NCBI GenBank assembly: GCA_013177855.1
Contig: JABLYA010000001.1
Span: 1,653,573 to 1,717,572, forward strand
DNA length: 64,000 bases
Source: Ignavibacteria bacterium
Lineage (GTDB): Bacteria; Bacteroidota; Ignavibacteria; Ch128b
Reading direction: 5' to 3'
The notes under the pieces were generated by a model, which saw only the letters and a program-made list of their open reading frames with translations, did no database searches and had not been told where the DNA came from. Positions 7,689-17,530 of this stretch are shown one piece after another. Made by a program: the position numbers and the translations under genes. Numbering within the stretch: position 1 is the first letter of the stretch; every line of letters begins with the position of its first letter.

Positions 7689-10382
7689 ATGCGTAATGTT
7701 TTAACTGCTATTTTAATTCTTGTTTTTTTTAGTTCTGTTTATTCTCAGAATCAGATAAAAACTGAATTTAGAGAAGTTCCGCTTCCATTTGGGCTCTTAA
7801 AAAAAGTCCCTGTCGAAAAACCCAAAGTTGCATTAGTGCTTTCTGGAGGTGGTGCGAGAGGCGCAGCTCAGGTCGGTGTTCTTAAAGCTCTTTTTGAAAA
7901 TGGAATTAAACCCGATTTAATTGTAGGGACAAGTTTTGGGTCGATTGTCGGCGGGCTGTATGCTAGCGGATATACAATTGATCAGCTTGACTCAATACTT
8001 GTTAATACTAATTGGGATGATATCGTTTCACCCTCGCCTCAAAAGAAAAGATCAAATCTTTTCGTCGAACAAAAGATTACAGAAGATAGAAGTATTCTAA
8101 CATTAGAACTTGAAGGTTTAAAACCTGTCATACCAACCTCAGTTAGTACGGGACAAAATCTTGTCAATTATCTTAATCAATTGATTATTCAGGCTCCTTT
8201 ACATTCTAAAGAAAGTTTTGATGAACTTTTAATTCCCTTTAGAGCTGTTTGCACAGATCTTTTAACAGGGAAGCCAGTCATTCTTTCAGATGGTGATTTA
8301 AGTGAAGCGATGCGTGCAAGTTCAAGTGTATCTTTTTTGCTTTCTCCAATTCCAAGAGATACCTTCCTTTTAGCGGATGGCGGTTTAGTTGCAAATATTC
8401 CTGTTAGAATCGCAAAACAGCTCGGAGCAGAGATTGTTATTGCTGTTAACACTACAAGTTCATTGAGATCAAAAGAAGAATTAAAACTTCCCTGGTTCCT
8501 TGCCGATCAGGTCGTAAGCATTCCACTTAAAACGATTGAGCAGCTGGATTTACAGGAAGCCGATTTTGTTATTACCCCTGAAATTTTTCATCAATCAACG
8601 GATTTTAGCGGGCTCGACTCATTAATCCTCAAAGGATATGAAACAGCTTCAAAAATTGCTCCTGAAATTAAAAAAGCAATTGATCAAGAATATTTAAATC
8701 GATTAGAAGAAAAATCTTTTGATATTCGCTCGATAAAATATCAGGGAAGCGGAAGCAGTAAAATAGATCTCGCAATTTTAAATCTAATTAAGCTTGATAA
8801 ATTCAATTCATCAACTCTTCTAAAAAATTTTTATGATTTCTGCGAAGATGACTTTTCTTTCATCGAAATGAGCCTATATCCAGAAGGTGATTATTTGTCA
8901 TATAAACTTAAGTGGAAAGAGAAACCAGTAATTAGGGAAGTATTTGTTAATAATGCTGCATCTCTGATTAAAATTGGAATTTACGACGATATAATGAAAA
9001 TCAAAGGTCAAAAATTTAATGAAGAAAAAATCGCTGATCATTTCCTTGATGTTCTAAGAAAACTCCGAAAGTTAAATCTATCTTTACTGACCATTGATAA
9101 AATCGATTTTGATGAAAGAAATAATGTACTGAATATTAACTTTACTTCGGGCGAAGTTGACTCAGTAATTATTCTTGGAAATACAAAAACGAACTATTCA
9201 GTTATTGAAAGAGAAATTGTCGTAAAACCGAATCAGATTTTTGATATCGAAGATCTTAAGAAAAGTATGACCAATCTTGAAGCCACAAATCTTTTTGAAA
9301 ATGTTTTTGCTTATTATTTACAAGAAAATGGCAGAGAGAATTTATTTTTCAAAGTCAAAGAAAAAAACACTGGACTGGCAAGGTTCGGACTTAGAAGCGA
9401 TAACGAACGAAATGTACAAATTGCTCTTGATATTAGAGATGAGAATTTTAATGGAACAGGTACCGAAATTGGAGCTCAATTTTTTGGTGGATTAAGAAAT
9501 CATTTCATTGGTATTGAACATCGTTCAAATAGAATTTTTAACACTTATTTGAATTACAAGCTTAGAGTGTTTTATTCTTTCATCAATCGAAATTTCTTCG
9601 GTGATTCACCTTTTAATACAAGTAAAAGATGGGAAAGAATGCAAATTGGTTCTTATGATATCCGAAAAACTGGAATTGCTTTTTCGACAGGTTCCCAGGT
9701 TGAAAAACTTGGAATGGTCTTCATTGAAACCAGATATGAACTGGCTCGATTTACTCCAAATAATATTCAGGGATTAAACAAAACAGATTTTAATCTTTCT
9801 GTTTTGAAATTGAGTACTCTTTTTGACTCAAGAGATAAGTATCCTTTCCCGACCGAAGGAATTTATCTAAACACATTTTATGAAAGTTCTTTGAAAGCAT
9901 TTGGCGGAAAAACGAGTTACTCAAGGATTTATTTTGAATATGAATCAAACACGACTTATTTCAGCCGTCACCGATTAACGACAAAATTGGTTTTTGGATT
10001 TGGTGATGAGACACTCCCGTTTTTTGAACAATTCCGTCTTGGAGGACAGAATTCATTTTTTGGTTTAAGGGAAGACGATTTTCTTGGAAGACAAATTTTG
10101 GTCACTTCTCTGGAATATCAATTTTATCTTCCCTTTAAAATATTTTTTGATACTTATCTAAAACTTCGTTACGATCTTGGTGGAATCTGGAGCAGTGCAG
10201 CATCAATTAAGTTTGATGAACTCAGACATGGTTTTGGCTTTACAATTGCATTTGATACACCAATCGGACCGGCTGATTTTTCTATAGGGCGAAGTTTTTA
10301 CATTCGTAAGGATCTGTTGAAAAAACCATTGAGTCTTGGACCTTACTTATTCTATTTCTCAATTGGATATCCGCTGATTTAA
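7689..10382 (+). CDS. patatin-like phospholipase fused to POTRA and Omp85-type barrel (PlpD-like)
   Basis: About 897 aa with a signal peptide ending VYSQ. The patatin domain follows with oxyanion loop GGGARG, nucleophile motif GTSFG and the DGG of the Ser-Asp dyad (roughly residues 54-59, 81-85 and 231-233 counted from the alternative GTG at 7686). A POTRA-like region covers about 470-540 (VIILGNTKTNYSVIEREIV). The remainder is a 16-strand-type surface-antigen barrel ending FYFSIGYPLI. The layout matches type Vd autotransporters such as Pseudomonas PlpD and many Bacteroidetes homologues. It probably hydrolyses phospholipids at or outside the outer membrane. It overlaps the convergent metallophosphoesterase by 4 bases. 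Confidence 0.85.
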   Translation: MRNVLTAILILVFFSSVYSQNQIKTEFREVPLPFGLLKKVPVEKPKVALVLSGGGARGAAQVGVLKALFENGIKPDLIVGTSFGSIVGGLYASGYTIDQLDSILVNTNWDDIVSPSPQKKRSNLFVEQKITEDRSILTLELEGLKPVIPTSVSTGQNLVNYLNQLIIQAPLHSKESFDELLIPFRAVCTDLLTGKPVILSDGDLSEAMRASSSVSFLLSPIPRDTFLLADGGLVANIPVRIAKQLGAEIVIAVNTTSSLRSKEELKLPWFLADQVVSIPLKTIEQLDLQEADFVITPEIFHQSTDFSGLDSLILKGYETASKIAPEIKKAIDQEYLNRLEEKSFDIRSIKYQGSGSSKIDLAILNLIKLDKFNSSTLLKNFYDFCEDDFSFIEMSLYPEGDYLSYKLKWKEKPVIREVFVNNAASLIKIGIYDDIMKIKGQKFNEEKIADHFLDVLRKLRKLNLSLLTIDKIDFDERNNVLNINFTSGEVDSVIILGNTKTNYSVIEREIVVKPNQIFDIEDLKKSMTNLEATNLFENVFAYYLQENGRENLFFKVKEKNTGLARFGLRSDNERNVQIALDIRDENFNGTGTEIGAQFFGGLRNHFIGIEHRSNRIFNTYLNYKLRVFYSFINRNFFGDSPFNTSKRWERMQIGSYDIRKTGIAFSTGSQVEKLGMVFIETRYELARFTPNNIQGLNKTDFNLSVLKLSTLFDSRDKYPFPTEGIYLNTFYESSLKAFGGKTSYSRIYFEYESNTTYFSRHRLTTKLVFGFGDETLPFFEQFRLGGQNSFFGLREDDFLGRQILVTSLEYQFYLPFKIFFDTYLKLRYDLGGIWSSAASIKFDELRHGFGFTIAFDTPIGPADFSIGRSFYIRKDLLKKPLSLGPYLFYFSIGYPLI

Positions 10383-11512
10383 ATCTTAAATGTTATCAAG
10401 ATTAATTCGGCATCATTACCGATTTTAATTGGCGGTCCCCATGTTCCAATTCCAGATGAAACATAAAAATGTGTCTTACCTTTCTTTTTATATCCCCAGC
10501 TTAATTCGTAAACTAAATTTGTAATCAAGTTTGCCGGTGCGATTTGCCCGTGATGAGTATGTCCAGAAAGTTGTAAATCTATTGAGTTTTCAACTGCTTC
10601 GTTTAGATTTAATGGTTGATGATCAATTAAAATTTTAGGTTTTTCGATTTCAAGTTTACTTACAAGTTCTTCGAGTGATTTTCTTTTGATATCGGTAAAA
10701 TTGTTTTTGCTGAAATCTTCTCTTCCAATTACATAGAATGAGCTATCTATTAAAACATGCTCGTCCCTGATGAATTTAATTCCTAGTTCACTGAGGAATT
10801 TTATTACTGGCTCTGCACGATTTATGTATTCATGATTTCCAGTCACTGAGTAAATGCCATATTTAGATTTAAGATTTTTAAGTTCATCAACAAGTTTTAG
10901 CTTTTCTAATTTTTCAGCTCTTTCATCTACTAAGTCTCCGCCAATTAGAATTAGATCAGGCTTGAGTGAATTAATTCTATCTACAACATCTTTCAGAAAA
11001 GAATGATTGTTTACAACAGAAATATGCAAATCAGAAAAGAACACAATTCGATATTCTTTTGATGAGTCTTCAGTCAAACTTATGTTTAGTTCTTTCACTT
11101 TTATATTCAATCGATTAAAATAACCATAAACTGTAAAACTCAATGTGAATAGAACAACAGCAAGCGCAACATAAAATCTTGTCTGTTCAGGATTTCTAAA
11201 TAGAAATGATGGCAGAAAATGAATAAAGTGATTAACAAGTCGAACTAAATCAATCAGAACAATTGATAGAAAAAAGTAAAACAAGAACATAAACCAGAAA
11301 GAACCAATCCAGACCAAACTTGTGTAAATAAAATCTGGTAAATGATTCGAAAGAGATTTCGCAATTATGTAGGCACTCGCAGCTATGATGAAAATTATTG
11401 CGTACAAAATTCTGAAATGTGGATAAATTGAAAGAGACTGCCAGCCACGATAGAAAATGTACGAGTTTATTAAAGTGTAAAGACTAAAAAAGATAGTAAA
11501 GAAGATAGCCAT
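10379..11512 (-). CDS. membrane-anchored metallophosphoesterase (YkuE/YaeI-like)
   Basis: The protein has 377 aa. About 135 N-terminal residues hold four hydrophobic helices; the phosphoesterase domain follows with every metal motif visible: SDLHIS (160-165), GGDLVDE (191-197), GNHEY (225-229), DHQP and SGHTHHGQ near the C-terminus. Relatives include YkuE and YaeI, which act on lipid-linked phosphates such as UDP-diacylglucosamine, but the substrate here is unknown. The catalytic domain would sit at the membrane surface. It stands alone and its stop overlaps the stop of the patatin gene. Confidence 0.82.
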   Translation of the reverse strand: MAIFFTIFFSLYTLINSYIFYRGWQSLSIYPHFRILYAIIFIIAASAYIIAKSLSNHLPDFIYTSLVWIGSFWFMFLFYFFLSIVLIDLVRLVNHFIHFLPSFLFRNPEQTRFYVALAVVLFTLSFTVYGYFNRLNIKVKELNISLTEDSSKEYRIVFFSDLHISVVNNHSFLKDVVDRINSLKPDLILIGGDLVDERAEKLEKLKLVDELKNLKSKYGIYSVTGNHEYINRAEPVIKFLSELGIKFIRDEHVLIDSSFYVIGREDFSKNNFTDIKRKSLEELVSKLEIEKPKILIDHQPLNLNEAVENSIDLQLSGHTHHGQIAPANLITNLVYELSWGYKKKGKTHFYVSSGIGTWGPPIKIGNDAELILITFKI

Positions 11513-11747
11513 TTTTATCTCTCATTTATTCACAAAATTAACTAGTGATTGTTTAAATTAATGTTAAGATTTAATCAAGCATCAAAAAATCTTGCACTAA
11601 AGAACAAATCAAACAAACAAATTGTTTCTTCAAAGTTGTTTTCAATTGAAATGTCTGACTGGATTTGAAGCCTTGAGTTTCTTACTCAAAAAATATTCTA
11701 ACGATTTCTTATTTTGTTTTTAGATTTCATCTCAAATTAAGGAGATA

Positions 11748-12470
11748 ATGATTAAACCAGATAAGATTATTCGTTCAAATAGAAAAACTGTATCGATAAA
11801 AATCAATCAATATGGTGAGTTAATTGTTCAGGCTCCGAAAACGTTACCAAATGATTCCATTTTTAAGATAATTGATAAATATAAAGACTGGATATCTGAC
11901 CGCAGAACTAAAATATTGTCAAAAAGAGCTAAAATCAGAAAATATCTTTTTCGTGATGACGAAGAGTTTTTGTTTCTGGACAAGCCGCTAAAACTTAAAA
12001 TAGCTGGAAACATCTATCCTTTTGATAATAAAATAAAAATTTTTATAACAGATAGTTCCTTGATTATTTCTGAAAGAGATGTAAAAGATGCAAAAAAGTT
12101 AATTGAAAAGTTTTATCGTCAAAAGGCAAGGGATATTTTTACGGAGAGAGTTAATTTTTATATAGATAAATACTTTGAATTATTCGGAGAGAGATTGATT
12201 TATTCGAACATAAGAATTAGCAGTGGTGAAAAAACTTTGGGTTCCTGCTCAGCAAAAAACAACTTAAACTTCTCATGGAAATTAATTCAGGCTCCGCTTG
12301 ATGTAATTGATTATATAGTTGTTCATGAAATTGTTCACATAAAAGATAAACATCATAAAAAATCTTTCTGGCAGAAGGTTAGGAAATTATATCCGGATTA
12401 TAAAGATAAAATAAAATGGTTAAGAGAAAACTGGTTCTATTTGCGCGAATTTCTATCAGAAGAACATTAA
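11748..12470 (+). CDS. YgjP-like zinc metallopeptidase (DUF45)
   Basis: The protein has 240 aa. The zinc motif HEIVH lies at 193-197 with a third ligand H203 in HHKKSFW, the pattern of the YgjP/SprT-like family. The SCSAKNNLNFSWKL block (166-179) is the usual strand segment before the catalytic helix. No signal peptide is present, so it is cytosolic. Family members are poorly characterised and are sometimes linked to DNA-protein or phage-defence loci; nothing in this neighbourhood supports either. An AAGGAG site lies a few bases before the ATG. Confidence 0.8.
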   Translation: MIKPDKIIRSNRKTVSIKINQYGELIVQAPKTLPNDSIFKIIDKYKDWISDRRTKILSKRAKIRKYLFRDDEEFLFLDKPLKLKIAGNIYPFDNKIKIFITDSSLIISERDVKDAKKLIEKFYRQKARDIFTERVNFYIDKYFELFGERLIYSNIRISSGEKTLGSCSAKNNLNFSWKLIQAPLDVIDYIVVHEIVHIKDKHHKKSFWQKVRKLYPDYKDKIKWLRENWFYLREFLSEEH

Positions 12471-12500
12471 TAGGTTAAAAACAAAAAATCAATTTAGAGT

Positions 12501-14627
12501 ATGACATTTCTAAATCCTTTAGTTTTATTTGGATTAATTGCAGCTTCAATTCCAATTATTATTCATTTGCTTAATCTGCGAAAACTTAAAGTAATCGAAT
12601 TCAGCTCTCTTCAGTTTCTGAAAGAGATGCAAAAAAATAAAATGCGCAAGATTAAGATTAAGCAGATTCTTCTTTTAATACTCAGAACGCTTGTGATTAT
12701 TTTTCTTGTTCTTTCATTTGCAAGACCAACTATCAGAAATGTTAAGATAGCCGGACTTGGTTCCGAAGTTAAAAATACAATCATTCTTGTGATTGACGAT
12801 ACGCCAAGTATGTCGGTTGAAGATAAAAAAGGTACTTACATCTCGCAGGCTAAAAAAATCGCAGAGAAAATACTTGAGATGACCGAAGAAGGTGATGAAA
12901 TTTATCTGCTTAAATTTTCCGAACTGAGTGTTTTAAAAGAAGATTTTAATCCTTTAAGTAAAAATCTTGTCTTGAATGAAATAGAAAATATTGAAGTAAA
13001 AGATGTTTCAAAAACTTTTATTGATGTTTTTATTTCTCTTTCTAAGATTCTTGAAAAGACAACAAATCTTTCAAAAGAAATTTACATTTTGACAGATTTT
13101 CAGAAAACAAATTTGTCAGATAATTTATCCGAATTACCAAAGTTAGACAAATCTTTTGATGCCAATACAAGAATTTATATTTTCAAAATAGGCGAAAAGG
13201 ATGCTTTCAATATTTCCATAGACTCACTTCAGGTCTTAACGAGAATTTTTGAAATTAATAAGCCAGTTTCTATCAGTGCAACATTAAACAATTATTCTTC
13301 TGAAAAAGGTATTAATGTCAGTACAAACCTTTACTTTAATGATAGAAAAGCTGCTCAAAAAGGGATCGATCTTAATAGCAATGCGTCAGGCAACTTTACA
13401 TTTACTGGACAGATAAAAGAATATGGATTTAATTCAGGGAAACTCGAAATAGAAGAGGATGATTTTCTAAAAGATAATGTTCGATTTTTTAATTTCTATG
13501 TACCCGAGAAAATCAAAGTTTTAATGGTAAGCGAAAATCAAAATGATTTGCTTTTTATAAATCTCGTTTTATCACAAACTCTTGATGATAATTCTGAACC
13601 GATCTTTTATATTACTCAATCATCAACGCAGTTTTTTAATTCATATAAGCTCGAGAACTACGACATTATAATACTTTCATCTCCAGAAAAAATTTTTAAT
13701 CTGAATTCGCTGAAAAATTATATTCTAAATGGAGGCAAGATTTTAATACTTCCTGGAATTAATTCCTCAGCATTAGCATTTAGTAAGGCAATCGAAACTC
13801 TCGGACTAAATCCTATAGATGGAGTAACTGGTTCAAAGGAAAATAAATCAAGCTTCACAAGATTTAAAGAGATTGATTTTAATCATCCAATTTTCTCTGG
13901 AATATTTGCGGAAAGCACACCAAAGAAAATTGAATCTCCTAAAATTTTTATGTCGTTTAATTATAAGCCTACATTAAATGGGAAAGAAATAATTACTCTT
14001 GAAAATAACTACTCCTTTCTTGTGGAAGAAAAAATTGGTCAGGGGGTGGTTTTACTTTTTACCTCAGCAATGGATCTGAATTGGAACGAGCTTCCCCTAA
14101 AGCCAATTTTTGTACCTTTAATAAATCGAATAGCGCTTTATGCAAATTCTAATGGAACTAATCTTAATTTTATCGCTGGTGATGATGTCCAATTCAAACC
14201 ATTTAAAAGAATTACTGATCAACTTAGAGTTCAAGCTCCTGACGGGAAAGAGATGATTTTTTCATCAGAGAATCTTGTGAAAAATGTTGTAAGTATTGGA
14301 GAACTTGAGAATGCTGGTAATTATAAAATTTTTGAGGGCGATAAATTAATTGGAATGATTTCAGTAAATATTAATTCGCGGGAATCCAATCTTACCAAAC
14401 TCAAAGATGATGAATTTGAAAAATTTGCAAAATTATCTTTTCCTTCTTCAAGGTTTCGAATTTTAAATTTAGAGGTAAACCCACAGGAAATTATTGCCCA
14501 GGAGAGATACGGAACCGAGCTGTGGAAACTTTTTTTAATTCTTGCAATTATATGTCTGGTAATTGAAATGATTATTGCAAGAGCTTCTAAAAACGATTTA
14601 AAAAACATTGAACCAATAAAAATTTAG
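12501..14627 (+). CDS. BatA-domain / VWA-domain membrane protein
   Basis: The protein has 708 aa. The N-terminus is the BatA ('aerotolerance regulator N-terminal') module with two membrane helices (about 5-24 and 56-73) around the basic LRKLKVIEFSSLQFL stretch. A von Willebrand A domain follows with a MIDAS-like site, IDDTPSMS (98-105), where the first Ser of DxSxS is Thr. A glutamine-amidotransferase-like fold (about 330-450) is likely in the middle, and a last helix lies near 670-690. Such proteins usually work with MoxR ATPases and DUF58 proteins; here the only MoxR gene is about 22 kb away. It abuts hflX directly. Confidence 0.8.
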   Translation: MTFLNPLVLFGLIAASIPIIIHLLNLRKLKVIEFSSLQFLKEMQKNKMRKIKIKQILLLILRTLVIIFLVLSFARPTIRNVKIAGLGSEVKNTIILVIDDTPSMSVEDKKGTYISQAKKIAEKILEMTEEGDEIYLLKFSELSVLKEDFNPLSKNLVLNEIENIEVKDVSKTFIDVFISLSKILEKTTNLSKEIYILTDFQKTNLSDNLSELPKLDKSFDANTRIYIFKIGEKDAFNISIDSLQVLTRIFEINKPVSISATLNNYSSEKGINVSTNLYFNDRKAAQKGIDLNSNASGNFTFTGQIKEYGFNSGKLEIEEDDFLKDNVRFFNFYVPEKIKVLMVSENQNDLLFINLVLSQTLDDNSEPIFYITQSSTQFFNSYKLENYDIIILSSPEKIFNLNSLKNYILNGGKILILPGINSSALAFSKAIETLGLNPIDGVTGSKENKSSFTRFKEIDFNHPIFSGIFAESTPKKIESPKIFMSFNYKPTLNGKEIITLENNYSFLVEEKIGQGVVLLFTSAMDLNWNELPLKPIFVPLINRIALYANSNGTNLNFIAGDDVQFKPFKRITDQLRVQAPDGKEMIFSSENLVKNVVSIGELENAGNYKIFEGDKLIGMISVNINSRESNLTKLKDDEFEKFAKLSFPSSRFRILNLEVNPQEIIAQERYGTELWKLFLILAIICLVIEMIIARASKNDLKNIEPIKI

Positions 14628-14633
14628 GTGAAT

Positions 14634-15938
14634 ATGTTAGAGATAAAACCAACAGAACTTGAAAAGGTTGTTTTAGTTGGAGTGATTTTACCAAAACAGG
14701 ACAAGAGAGTTGTCTTTGATCATCTTGAAGAATTAAAACTTTTGTGTAAAACTGCCAGAGGTGAGGTTGTAAAAGTTTTTATTCAAGATTTAAAAAATCC
14801 AAATCCTGCTTATCTGGTTGGAAAAGGCAAGGCTGAAGAGATTGCTCAATTTGTTCAGGAAAACAATATCAGTGCAATTATTTTTGATGAAGAATTAACA
14901 CCAACTCAGGTCAGAAATCTTGAAAACTTAGCTAAATGCAAAGTACTTGATAGAGCAGCGGTTATTCTTGATATTTTTGCTTCTCATGCAAGAACGAGAG
15001 AAGCTAAAACTCAAGTTGAGCTCGCTCAGTATGAATATTATCTACCAAGACTTACCCGCCAGTGGACACACCTTTCTAAACAGTATGGTGGAATTGGTAC
15101 AAAAGGGCCTGGCGAAACTCAAATTGAAACTGATAGAAGAATCATCAAAAGAAAAATATCGACTTTAAGACATAAACTTGAAGAGATTGATACTCAGAGA
15201 ACTACTCAAAGAAAACAGAGAGAAAAATTTTTCAAAGTTGTTTTAACAGGTTATACAAATGCTGGAAAGTCCACTCTATTGAATCTTTTAACTGATGCAA
15301 ATGTACTTGTTGAAGATAAACTCTTTGCAACTTTAGATTCGACCACGCGATTGGTCAGAACAAAAAATGGGTATGAATTTCTGCTTTCTGATACTGTTGG
15401 TTTCATCAGGAAACTGCCGCCAAATTTAATTGCATCTTTCAGAAGTACATTATTCGAAATTGTTTATGCCGATCTAATTCTTCACATTGTTGATGCAAGT
15501 CATCCCAATCGTGAAGAGCAAATTCAGGTTGTCGAAGACACATTAAAAGAAATAAATGCGGATAAAAACAAATCTCTTATCGTTTTTAATAAAATTGATT
15601 TGATAGAGGACAAATCTATTATAGAATTCCTAAACTTAAAATATCCTCAGGCAATTTTCATTTCGGCTGAGCGAGGAATAAACATTAATGCTTTGATTGA
15701 GAGAATTGAAAAGTTTATTGAAGAAAATTATGTTGAAGAAGAAGTGCTTTTAGCACCAGATAAAGCTTATAAGTTAGCTTTCATTCAAAAATTTGCTGAT
15801 AGTGTTGAAAGTGAATTTGATAATGAAATGATCAAAGTAAGATTTAAAGCCAAGAAAGATGATTACCAAAAAATCTTAAAAGTTCTAAAAAACGAAGAAC
15901 AGCAAGAAAATTTTGAGTTGAATTTTAATCACATATAA
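14634..15938 (+). CDS. hflX: GTPase HflX
   Basis: About 434 aa. The N-terminal HflX domain includes NPAYLVGKGKAEEI and the glycine-rich segment GGIGTKGPGETQIETDRR. The GTPase domain has G1 GYTNAGKST, G3 DTVGF and G4 NKID. HflX splits stalled or heat-stressed 70S ribosomes. ATG at 14634 is preferred because AGGTG sits five bases upstream; a GTG at 14628 directly follows the previous stop and is also in frame. The gene lies immediately after the BatA/VWA gene, suggesting co-transcription. Confidence 0.93.
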   Translation: MLEIKPTELEKVVLVGVILPKQDKRVVFDHLEELKLLCKTARGEVVKVFIQDLKNPNPAYLVGKGKAEEIAQFVQENNISAIIFDEELTPTQVRNLENLAKCKVLDRAAVILDIFASHARTREAKTQVELAQYEYYLPRLTRQWTHLSKQYGGIGTKGPGETQIETDRRIIKRKISTLRHKLEEIDTQRTTQRKQREKFFKVVLTGYTNAGKSTLLNLLTDANVLVEDKLFATLDSTTRLVRTKNGYEFLLSDTVGFIRKLPPNLIASFRSTLFEIVYADLILHIVDASHPNREEQIQVVEDTLKEINADKNKSLIVFNKIDLIEDKSIIEFLNLKYPQAIFISAERGININALIERIEKFIEENYVEEEVLLAPDKAYKLAFIQKFADSVESEFDNEMIKVRFKAKKDDYQKILKVLKNEEQQENFELNFNHI

Positions 15939-15982
15939 ATAAGTTAGTCTTAAAAAATTTTCCCGACCAATTTGCAAAAGGT

Positions 15983-16942
15983 ATGAAAATCCCAGCCCCA
16001 AGAAATCGAACAATTCGACTTACTAAAGATGAAATCAATGAATTGAAAAAAAATCTAATTCATCTTGATACTCAAGTTTTGTCATCAGAGATTGAAAATA
16101 AAATTATCAATCAGGATTTATTTGATGTAATAGATAAATTGCCGGGAAATTTTGTGGATTTACTTTTCATTGATCCGCCTTATAATCTGGATAAAAATTT
16201 TTCTGTTAATTCTAAGATTAAAAATTATTTCAAAGCATTAAAGCCGGAAGAATATAAGGAATGGTTTGAAAGTTGGTTTGCTAGATTGTTAAAAATTCTC
16301 AAACCCAATGCATCGGTCTACATTTGCAGTGATTGGCGTTCCACTTATTTGATTCAAGATGTTGCTCAGAAATATTTGAAAGTTCAGAACCGTATTACCT
16401 GGGAAAGAGAGAAAGGCAGAGGTGCAAAATCGAATTGGAAAAATTGCAGTGAGGATATTTTATTCTGTACCGTTTCGGATAATTTTGTTTTTAATGCCGA
16501 TAAAGTGAAATTGAAACGAAAGGTAATTGCTCCTTATCGTGATGAAAATGGAAATCCAAAAGATTGGAAAGATGGTTTTCGATTAACTTATCCGTCGAAT
16601 CTGTGGACTGATATTTCAGTTCCATTCTGGTCGATGCCTGAAAACACAGATCATCCAACGCAAAAACCGGAGAAACTTTTAGCAAAAATAATTCTAGCAA
16701 GTTCAAATGAAGGAGATTTTGTTTTTGATCCATTTTTGGGTTCAGGAACAACTGCTGTTGTTGCAAAAAAATTGAATCGCAAATTTAGCGGTGTTGAAAT
16801 TGATGAATACTATTGCTGTATAGCTGAAAAAAGATTAAAACTTGCTGAAGAGGATAAATCCATTCAAGGTTATGAAGATGGCGTTTTCTGGGAAAGAAAC
16901 ACTTTAAATCTTATAAGAAAAAATAAAAATGGAAATTCCTGA
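15983..16942 (+). CDS. site-specific DNA methyltransferase (beta class, amino-methyltransferase)
   Basis: The protein has 319 aa. The catalytic motif DPPYNL (64-69) comes first and the SAM-binding FDPFLGSGTT (about 246-255) comes near the C-terminus. That order (motif IV, recognition region, motif I) defines the beta class, which methylates adenine N6 or cytosine N4. NTDHPTQKPEKLL precedes motif I, as in MunI- and HinfI-like enzymes. No restriction endonuclease or second methyltransferase is adjacent, so it looks solitary. Recognition sequence and biological role are unknown. It overlaps the next gene by 14 bases. Confidence 0.87.
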   Translation: MKIPAPRNRTIRLTKDEINELKKNLIHLDTQVLSSEIENKIINQDLFDVIDKLPGNFVDLLFIDPPYNLDKNFSVNSKIKNYFKALKPEEYKEWFESWFARLLKILKPNASVYICSDWRSTYLIQDVAQKYLKVQNRITWEREKGRGAKSNWKNCSEDILFCTVSDNFVFNADKVKLKRKVIAPYRDENGNPKDWKDGFRLTYPSNLWTDISVPFWSMPENTDHPTQKPEKLLAKIILASSNEGDFVFDPFLGSGTTAVVAKKLNRKFSGVEIDEYYCCIAEKRLKLAEEDKSIQGYEDGVFWERNTLNLIRKNKNGNS

Positions 16943-17453
16943 AGCTAAAGGGTATTCCATCTGGTTACTGTTCGAAAAGGATGTCGAAAAATTACTTCAA
17001 TCATTAATCAATCAGTTCGGTTATGTGACTAATTCACCTACATTTATCCCTCACTTGACTTTAATATCTGGTCTCACAGGAAATGAAGAAGACTTATTCG
17101 AGCAATTTGAAATTTTTTCCTCGAAGGTTAATTCTTTCTTTGTAAGAATTAAAAAGATTGATTTCTCTGACAACTTTTATCGTTCTCTTTTTATTGAAAT
17201 TGAAAAAAATGATGAATTAAGAAAGATTTACAATTTTGCCTCCGATATTTTTAATGTCAAAAATGATTATGATAAGTTTACTCCTCATATAAGTTTACTT
17301 TATTCATTTGAAAAAGCTGAGACGAAGAAAAATTTAATAGACAAGTATTTAGAAAATTTGCCAGTTACTTTGTTAATTAATCGTATTGGATTTTGTAGAA
17401 CCGAAGGCAAGCCGAGTGAATGGATATTACTAAAAGTGATTGAATTAAGTTAA
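16929..17453 (+). CDS. 2H phosphoesterase (2'-5' RNA ligase / cyclic phosphodiesterase-like)
   Basis: The protein has 174 aa. Both signature motifs are present at the right distance: HLT (42-44) and HIS (120-122), which frame a pseudo-symmetric active site. The family opens or forms 2',3'-cyclic or 2'-5' phosphates in RNA and nucleotides; the plant cyclic phosphodiesterase branch is the closest in motif style. It starts inside the last 14 bases of the methyltransferase gene, so translation is probably coupled. A functional link to DNA methylation is inference only. Confidence 0.78.
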   Translation: MEIPEAKGYSIWLLFEKDVEKLLQSLINQFGYVTNSPTFIPHLTLISGLTGNEEDLFEQFEIFSSKVNSFFVRIKKIDFSDNFYRSLFIEIEKNDELRKIYNFASDIFNVKNDYDKFTPHISLLYSFEKAETKKNLIDKYLENLPVTLLINRIGFCRTEGKPSEWILLKVIELS

Positions 17454-17530
17454 ATTCAAAAAGTTTACAAGAAATTTTAAATGTTTAAATTCTAATTTTA
17501 AGAGTTGATAAAATTTATCCTAAATCACCC

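Noticed and set aside
11673-11689. TTGAGT-N5-ACTCAA upstream of the YgjP-like gene, like the triple palindromes at 38594
   Set aside because: Arms are one base shorter and the gap is five, not four; it is a single copy, so the resemblance may be chance.
15983-16942. Restriction-modification system
   Set aside because: Only the methyltransferase is present; the next gene is a 2H phosphoesterase without nuclease motifs.
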